Assembly: GCA_050331295.1 (NCBI GenBank)
Contig: JBHJGZ010000011.1
Coordinates: 145,315-209,314, forward strand
Source: Kuafuiihalomonas sp050331295
GTDB taxonomy: Bacteria; Myxococcota; Kuafuiibacteriia; Kuafuiibacteriales; Kuafuiibacteriaceae
DNA: 64,000 nt
Reading direction: 5' to 3'
The position numbers and the translations under genes are program-made. How positions within the stretch are numbered: the stretch's first letter is position 1; the number at the start of each line of letters is the position of its first letter. The notes beneath the pieces are model-generated. The model saw nothing but the letters and a program-made list of their open reading frames with translations. It ran no database searches and was not told where the DNA came from. This document shows, piece after piece, positions 60,755-64,000 of the stretch.

Positions 60755-62701
60755 ATGCTCGGATGGGTGGATCCGATGGCGAAATTCGCACCCGCCGTCG
60801 TTTCGGTCGAAGACCTCTTTCGGCTCTTGGAGTCCGCCTCGGCTGGGGTCTGGTCATGGGATGTCCAACGAGACGAGATCCGCTGGTCCAACGGACTGTT
60901 GTACACCCTCGATCTTCGCTCCGATGAGGCTCCGTTTCGCTACTGTGACACCCTCCAGTTCGTCCATCCGGAGGACGTGGGAGCATACGACCAGGCCATC
61001 CAGAACTGCCTCCGTAAGCACCATCCGCTGGCGGTTGCGTACCGACTGATCCGGCGGGACGGATCCATGTTGCCGGTCCGAAGTCATGGTCAGCTGTCCT
61101 TCGACGCGGGCCGCGCCCCAGCCCGGATGCTCGGGTTCATCCAGGACCGAAGCGACGAGGAGAAGGAACATCAAGCTCTCAAGAACAGTGAAGCTCGCTT
61201 TCGCACGTTATTCGATCGGGCGCCTGTGGGGATGTACATAAAGGACGAGGAGAGTCGGCACATCTACGCCAACGATGCGGCCGCCGCGTTGCTCGGTCGA
61301 AGCCGGTGCGAGCTCGAAGGTCGAAGAACCGAGGACCTCTTTCCGCCCGACATCGCCCGCCGCTTGATCGAAGTGGACCAGCAGGTGCTTTCCGGTCGCA
61401 CCATGGTGAGCTGGGAGGGCGTATTGCTCGACCGAGAGGGGCGGAGTCTGGATGTCACCGATCTCAAGTTCCCGGTGCCAGCACCCGATGGGACTCCTCT
61501 GGTGGCGGGCTTTGCCATCGATCTCACCGAGCGTAGACGACTCCAGGAGGAACGAAGCGAGCTCGAGCGGCGCATGCAGCGGATGCAACACCTCGAGAGC
61601 ATGGGTCTCTTGGCGGGGGGCGTCGCCCACGACTTCAACAACCTGCTGGTGGGTATCCTGGGACAGATCGAACTCGCACAATCCGAGCTTCCGTCCGAGC
61701 ACCCTGCGAACGACTCCCTCCTCATCGCGGCTGGGGCCTCACGACGGGCCGCGGAGCTGTGTGGTCATCTGCTTTCCTACTCGGGGGGCCAACCGATGGA
61801 CCCCGAGGTCGTCGACCTGAACGAGCTCGTGTCCGAGAAGCTGGTGCCGGCGGATGATGCCGTCCGGATGGAGTACGACCTGACGCCAGAACCCGTGTTT
61901 CACTACGGGGATCGGCTTCAACTCCGTCAGGTGGTTTCCAATCTGGTGGTCAATGCTCGAGATGCCATCGGTGCCGGCGAAGGCGGCATGACCATTCGAA
62001 CCGCCACCGTCACCGGTGTCTCTCCCTCCCGAGGCATCGTCTACGACTGGACCGATACCGAGGACCTCGTTCGCATCCAGGTCCAGGACACCGGTCATGG
62101 AATCGAGGTCGAAGCACTCGCTCAGGTCTTCGACCCGTTCTTCTCGACCAAACCGGAAGGCCATGGGCTCGGACTCGCCGCGGTGCTCGGAATCATCCGG
62201 AGACACAAAGGTGCCATCGCGGTCGAGAATCGCATCGAGGGTGGTACCTGCGTGAGCATCTACTTGCCGGCGAGCCCACCCGCACCAGCCCTCTCTTCTT
62301 CTCCAACGATTCGTACCCCCAGCGCTCCGCGCGCTCGGCGTCGAGCGTTGGTGGTGGATGACGAAGCATTGGTTCGCTCCGTCATGGGGCGCATCCTGAA
62401 GCGACTGGGTTTGGACGTCGACCTGGTCGAGAGCGGCTCCCAGGCTCTCCAACTGCTTCACGGCCAACAGTGCCCGGACATCATCTTCCTGGACCTCACC
62501 ATGCCCGGGCTCAGCGGAGCCGATACCCTAAAGAGCATCAGAGATATCGACCGTCAGGTACCGGTCATCATCGCGTCCGGGTATTCAAACGAACTGAAGA
62601 ACGGATCGGCGGGCCTTTCAGAAGCCACCGGATGGTTGTTGAAGCCCTTCGGCATCGATGAAGTCCGACAATGTCTGGAGCGCGTCCTCCATCAGGTCTG
62701 A
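60755..62701 (+). CDS. Hybrid histidine kinase with two PAS domains and a receiver
   Basis: Domains in order over 648 residues: PAS (about 20-130, SAGVWSWDVQRDEIRWSNGLLY), PAS (about 145-250, RFRTLFDRAPVGMYIKDEESRHI), HisKA with LLAGGVAHDFNNLLVGILG (His about 290), HATPase (NLVVNARDAIG, DTGHGIEVEAL, GHGLGLAAVLGII) and a C-terminal receiver (ALVVDDEALVRSV, Asp about 578 in IIFLDLTMPGLSG). There is no membrane helix or DNA-binding output. ATG 60755 or 60776 (with GGTGGA upstream) may be the start. Its end overlaps the convergent nei gene by 10 bases. It is orphan: no other two-component gene is adjacent. Confidence 0.9.
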   Translation: MLGWVDPMAKFAPAVVSVEDLFRLLESASAGVWSWDVQRDEIRWSNGLLYTLDLRSDEAPFRYCDTLQFVHPEDVGAYDQAIQNCLRKHHPLAVAYRLIRRDGSMLPVRSHGQLSFDAGRAPARMLGFIQDRSDEEKEHQALKNSEARFRTLFDRAPVGMYIKDEESRHIYANDAAAALLGRSRCELEGRRTEDLFPPDIARRLIEVDQQVLSGRTMVSWEGVLLDREGRSLDVTDLKFPVPAPDGTPLVAGFAIDLTERRRLQEERSELERRMQRMQHLESMGLLAGGVAHDFNNLLVGILGQIELAQSELPSEHPANDSLLIAAGASRRAAELCGHLLSYSGGQPMDPEVVDLNELVSEKLVPADDAVRMEYDLTPEPVFHYGDRLQLRQVVSNLVVNARDAIGAGEGGMTIRTATVTGVSPSRGIVYDWTDTEDLVRIQVQDTGHGIEVEALAQVFDPFFSTKPEGHGLGLAAVLGIIRRHKGAIAVENRIEGGTCVSIYLPASPPAPALSSSPTIRTPSAPRARRRALVVDDEALVRSVMGRILKRLGLDVDLVESGSQALQLLHGQQCPDIIFLDLTMPGLSGADTLKSIRDIDRQVPVIIASGYSNELKNGSAGLSEATGWLLKPFGIDEVRQCLERVLHQV

Positions 62702-63507
62702 CACGCGGGACAAAAGTAGAGCCTGCGTCCGGTGGCCTCTATCCGTTCGATCGAACGGCAACACCGGGGACACGGACGGCCAGCCCGGCCGAATACATAA
62801 TGTCGATAGTCTTTCCGAAGCGCTCCGTCCGCCTTCCGCGCACGCACCGACTCCGGATCGTTGGTCAGGCCACCGGTTCCGTACGAGCGAAACATCATTT
62901 CATGAATCGCTCCGGAGAGGCGATGGGCCTCCTTCGGGTCCAGATTCTGGGGAGACCGCCCATGATGGAGGCCGGCGTAGAACAGAATCTCACTCCGAAG
63001 GTAGTTTCCGATCCCGCCCACGAAACCTTGGTCGAGGAGAAGCCCATCGAGACGGCGGCGAGCGAAACGGGGATTCGTGATGTGGTCGTGAATCATCACC
63101 TTCGTGACGCCTTCTCCGAGCGGGTCGGGTCCGAGCTTCGAGAGATAAGGATGGGTGTTCACGTCTCCATTGAGGAGTTCAATCGACGACGCGCTGTAGA
63201 GCCGCGCCTGGTGCCGGTCGGTCTCGACCGCGAAGCGCAGTTGACGATTCGTCCGGATCTCGGTGCCGAGGCGGCGGACGAGCCATCGACCGTAAAGTTG
63301 ATTGTGGGAATAGACGACCGTTCCATCTTCGAATGCTGTCAATATCGCCTTACCGCGGGCCGAGACCGAGGTGATCCGCAAACCGGGAAGCCGCTCGCCG
63401 CGCACCCGAAGATGAGGAAACGCAAAGAAGACCGCCTGCGCAATCTCACCCGCCAGAACGCGCTGGAGACGGTCCGCTTGTCGATGGATCTCTGGCCCTT
63501 CCGGCAT
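62692..63507 (-). CDS. nei: Endonuclease VIII (Nei) DNA glycosylase
   Basis: This base-excision repair enzyme removes oxidised pyrimidines and cuts the abasic strand. The 271 residues start MPEGPEIHRQADRL (Pro2 is the Schiff-base nucleophile and Glu3 the catalytic acid), followed by VSARGKAILTAFEDGTVVYSHNQLYGRW, which fits Nei better than Fpg. LLDQGFVGGIGNYLRSEIL is the H2TH motif, and PCPRCCRSIERIEATGRRLYFCPAC the zinc finger. ATG 63507 fixes the required N-terminal Pro; the frame is open to 63603 but the extension is Ser/Arg-rich. Confidence 0.94.
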   Translation of the reverse strand: MPEGPEIHRQADRLQRVLAGEIAQAVFFAFPHLRVRGERLPGLRITSVSARGKAILTAFEDGTVVYSHNQLYGRWLVRRLGTEIRTNRQLRFAVETDRHQARLYSASSIELLNGDVNTHPYLSKLGPDPLGEGVTKVMIHDHITNPRFARRRLDGLLLDQGFVGGIGNYLRSEILFYAGLHHGRSPQNLDPKEAHRLSGAIHEMMFRSYGTGGLTNDPESVRARKADGALRKDYRHYVFGRAGRPCPRCCRSIERIEATGRRLYFCPACQT

Positions 63508-63523
63508 GCTCCCGCTCGACGAT

Positions 63524-64000
63524 TCAGGTCTGTTGGTCGCCGGGCGCTCGATATCCGGGCGGATTCGCGCCGACCCGTCGCCCCAGCTCCAGCTCGGCCA
63601 CACTGAGGGAGAATCGAGCTTCCTCGCGCGCCGCTCGCGCTTCGAAGAGCTCGACGTTCGCGTCCGCCTGCTCGAGCGCGGTGGCGAGACCGCTGTTGAA
63701 CTGCTCCCGGGTATCTTCGGCGTTCAACTCCGCGACTCGAACCCGGTCTTCGGCCTGCCGAACGGCAGCCCGGGCCCGGTCGAGATCCGCCAACGCCGAA
63801 CGGATCTCCAACTCGACGGTCCGTTCCAGCCGTTCCAGCTCCAGTCGGCGCTGCTCGCGCTCCGCACCGAAGCCTTTGCGGTCGGCGTAGCGGATGCCTC
63901 CGTCGTAGAGATTCCACACCGCCAGGAGCTGAAGGCTTCCGTCCAACGTCCGACCTTGAAATCCGGTCTCGTTGGTGAACGTAAGCTGGCCCAGCAGGTC
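63524..64000 (-). CDS. TolC-family outer membrane efflux protein, 5' end cut by window edge
   Basis: The visible 158 residues are the C-terminal part of an outer-membrane channel of the TolC/OEP family: VWNLYDGGIRYADRKGFGAEREQRRLE, then the long helices LELERLERTVELEIRSALADLDRARAAVRQAE and NSGLATALEQADANVELFEAR. The N-terminal half, with the signal peptide, lies beyond the right edge. An efflux pump or type I secretion operon is expected there. Nei begins 16 bases downstream and may be cotranscribed. Confidence 0.85.
   Translation of the reverse strand, partial: DLLGQLTFTNETGFQGRTLDGSLQLLAVWNLYDGGIRYADRKGFGAEREQRRLELERLERTVELEIRSALADLDRARAAVRQAEDRVRVAELNAEDTREQFNSGLATALEQADANVELFEARAAREEARFSLSVAELELGRRVGANPPGYRAPGDQQT

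Overview
The window is dense, GC-rich bacterial chromosome with few intergenic gaps and no stretch over 300 bases without a gene or gene remnant. Gene content points to a deltaproteobacterial or Myxococcota-type predator/glider lineage: an MglA-like Ras GTPase, a PocR-domain histidine kinase, a DUF4388/J-domain/TPR fusion, a PrkA-YeaH pair, Hanks-type kinase and PP2C phosphatase genes, a minor-pilin/PilY1 operon, long Cys-rich lipoproteins, and a secreted protein whose visible end carries a CFIATAAYG box. This assignment is inference from gene content; no 16S rRNA or phylogenetic marker search was possible.

Layout. (1) 1-7653, all minus strand: pyrH-frr-uppS-cdsA-rseP-tsaB, with a DUF465 gene, a decayed Asd/Usg-like gene and a CFI-box secreted protein (cut by the left edge) downstream. 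(2) 7746-13080, minus: dinG-pyrD-(MglA-like GTPase)-(PocR kinase), each pair coupled or nearly so. (3) 13067-19416: ppk1, glnD and astA, with overlapping divergent starts at two junctions. (4) 19433-24325, minus: ECF sigma factor-mltG-like, then prkA-yeaH. (5) 24400-29712: sugar nucleotidyltransferase, PP2C phosphatase, an exported unknown, the J-domain/TPR protein, and a delta-9-type desaturase. (6) 29864-35791: tRNA-Glu(UUC) with its promoter, a TMEM175-like membrane protein, an EamA transporter, an exported methyltransferase-like protein, a metallophosphoesterase remnant, a large Cys-rich lipoprotein and yqeY. (7) 35910-39735: degP-like protease behind a palindrome, glnS, and a thioredoxin-fold protein. 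(8) 39755-45556, minus: pilV-pilW-pilX-pilY1 plus a coupled small exported protein. (9) 45700-50936: a TPR-like membrane protein, a small unknown, pfkB, rpmF, a small unknown and polA. (10) 50937-58103: a lipoprotein, a Ser/Thr kinase, a sterol-desaturase-family protein, an exported unknown, and an OmpR-type two-component pair. (11) 58156-64000: an FAD/NAD(P) oxidoreductase with a NapH/CcoG-like membrane polyferredoxin, a hybrid histidine kinase, nei, and the C-terminal half of a TolC-family protein (cut by the right edge).

Functional themes are envelope biogenesis (phospholipid and undecaprenyl precursors, site-2 protease, DegP, a MltG-like protein), signalling (three histidine kinases, one response regulator, Ser/Thr kinase, PP2C, ECF sigma, Ras-like GTPase), nutrient and stringency control (ppk1, glnD, prkA-yeaH), and the pilus tip. 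No transposase, integrase, phage gene, CRISPR array or restriction system was seen. The most interesting candidates for undescribed biology are the FAD oxidoreductase/polyferredoxin pair, the MglA-like GTPase coupled to a PocR kinase, the sigma-coupled MltG homologue lacking its catalytic glutamate, and the methyltransferase-like protein with an export signal.
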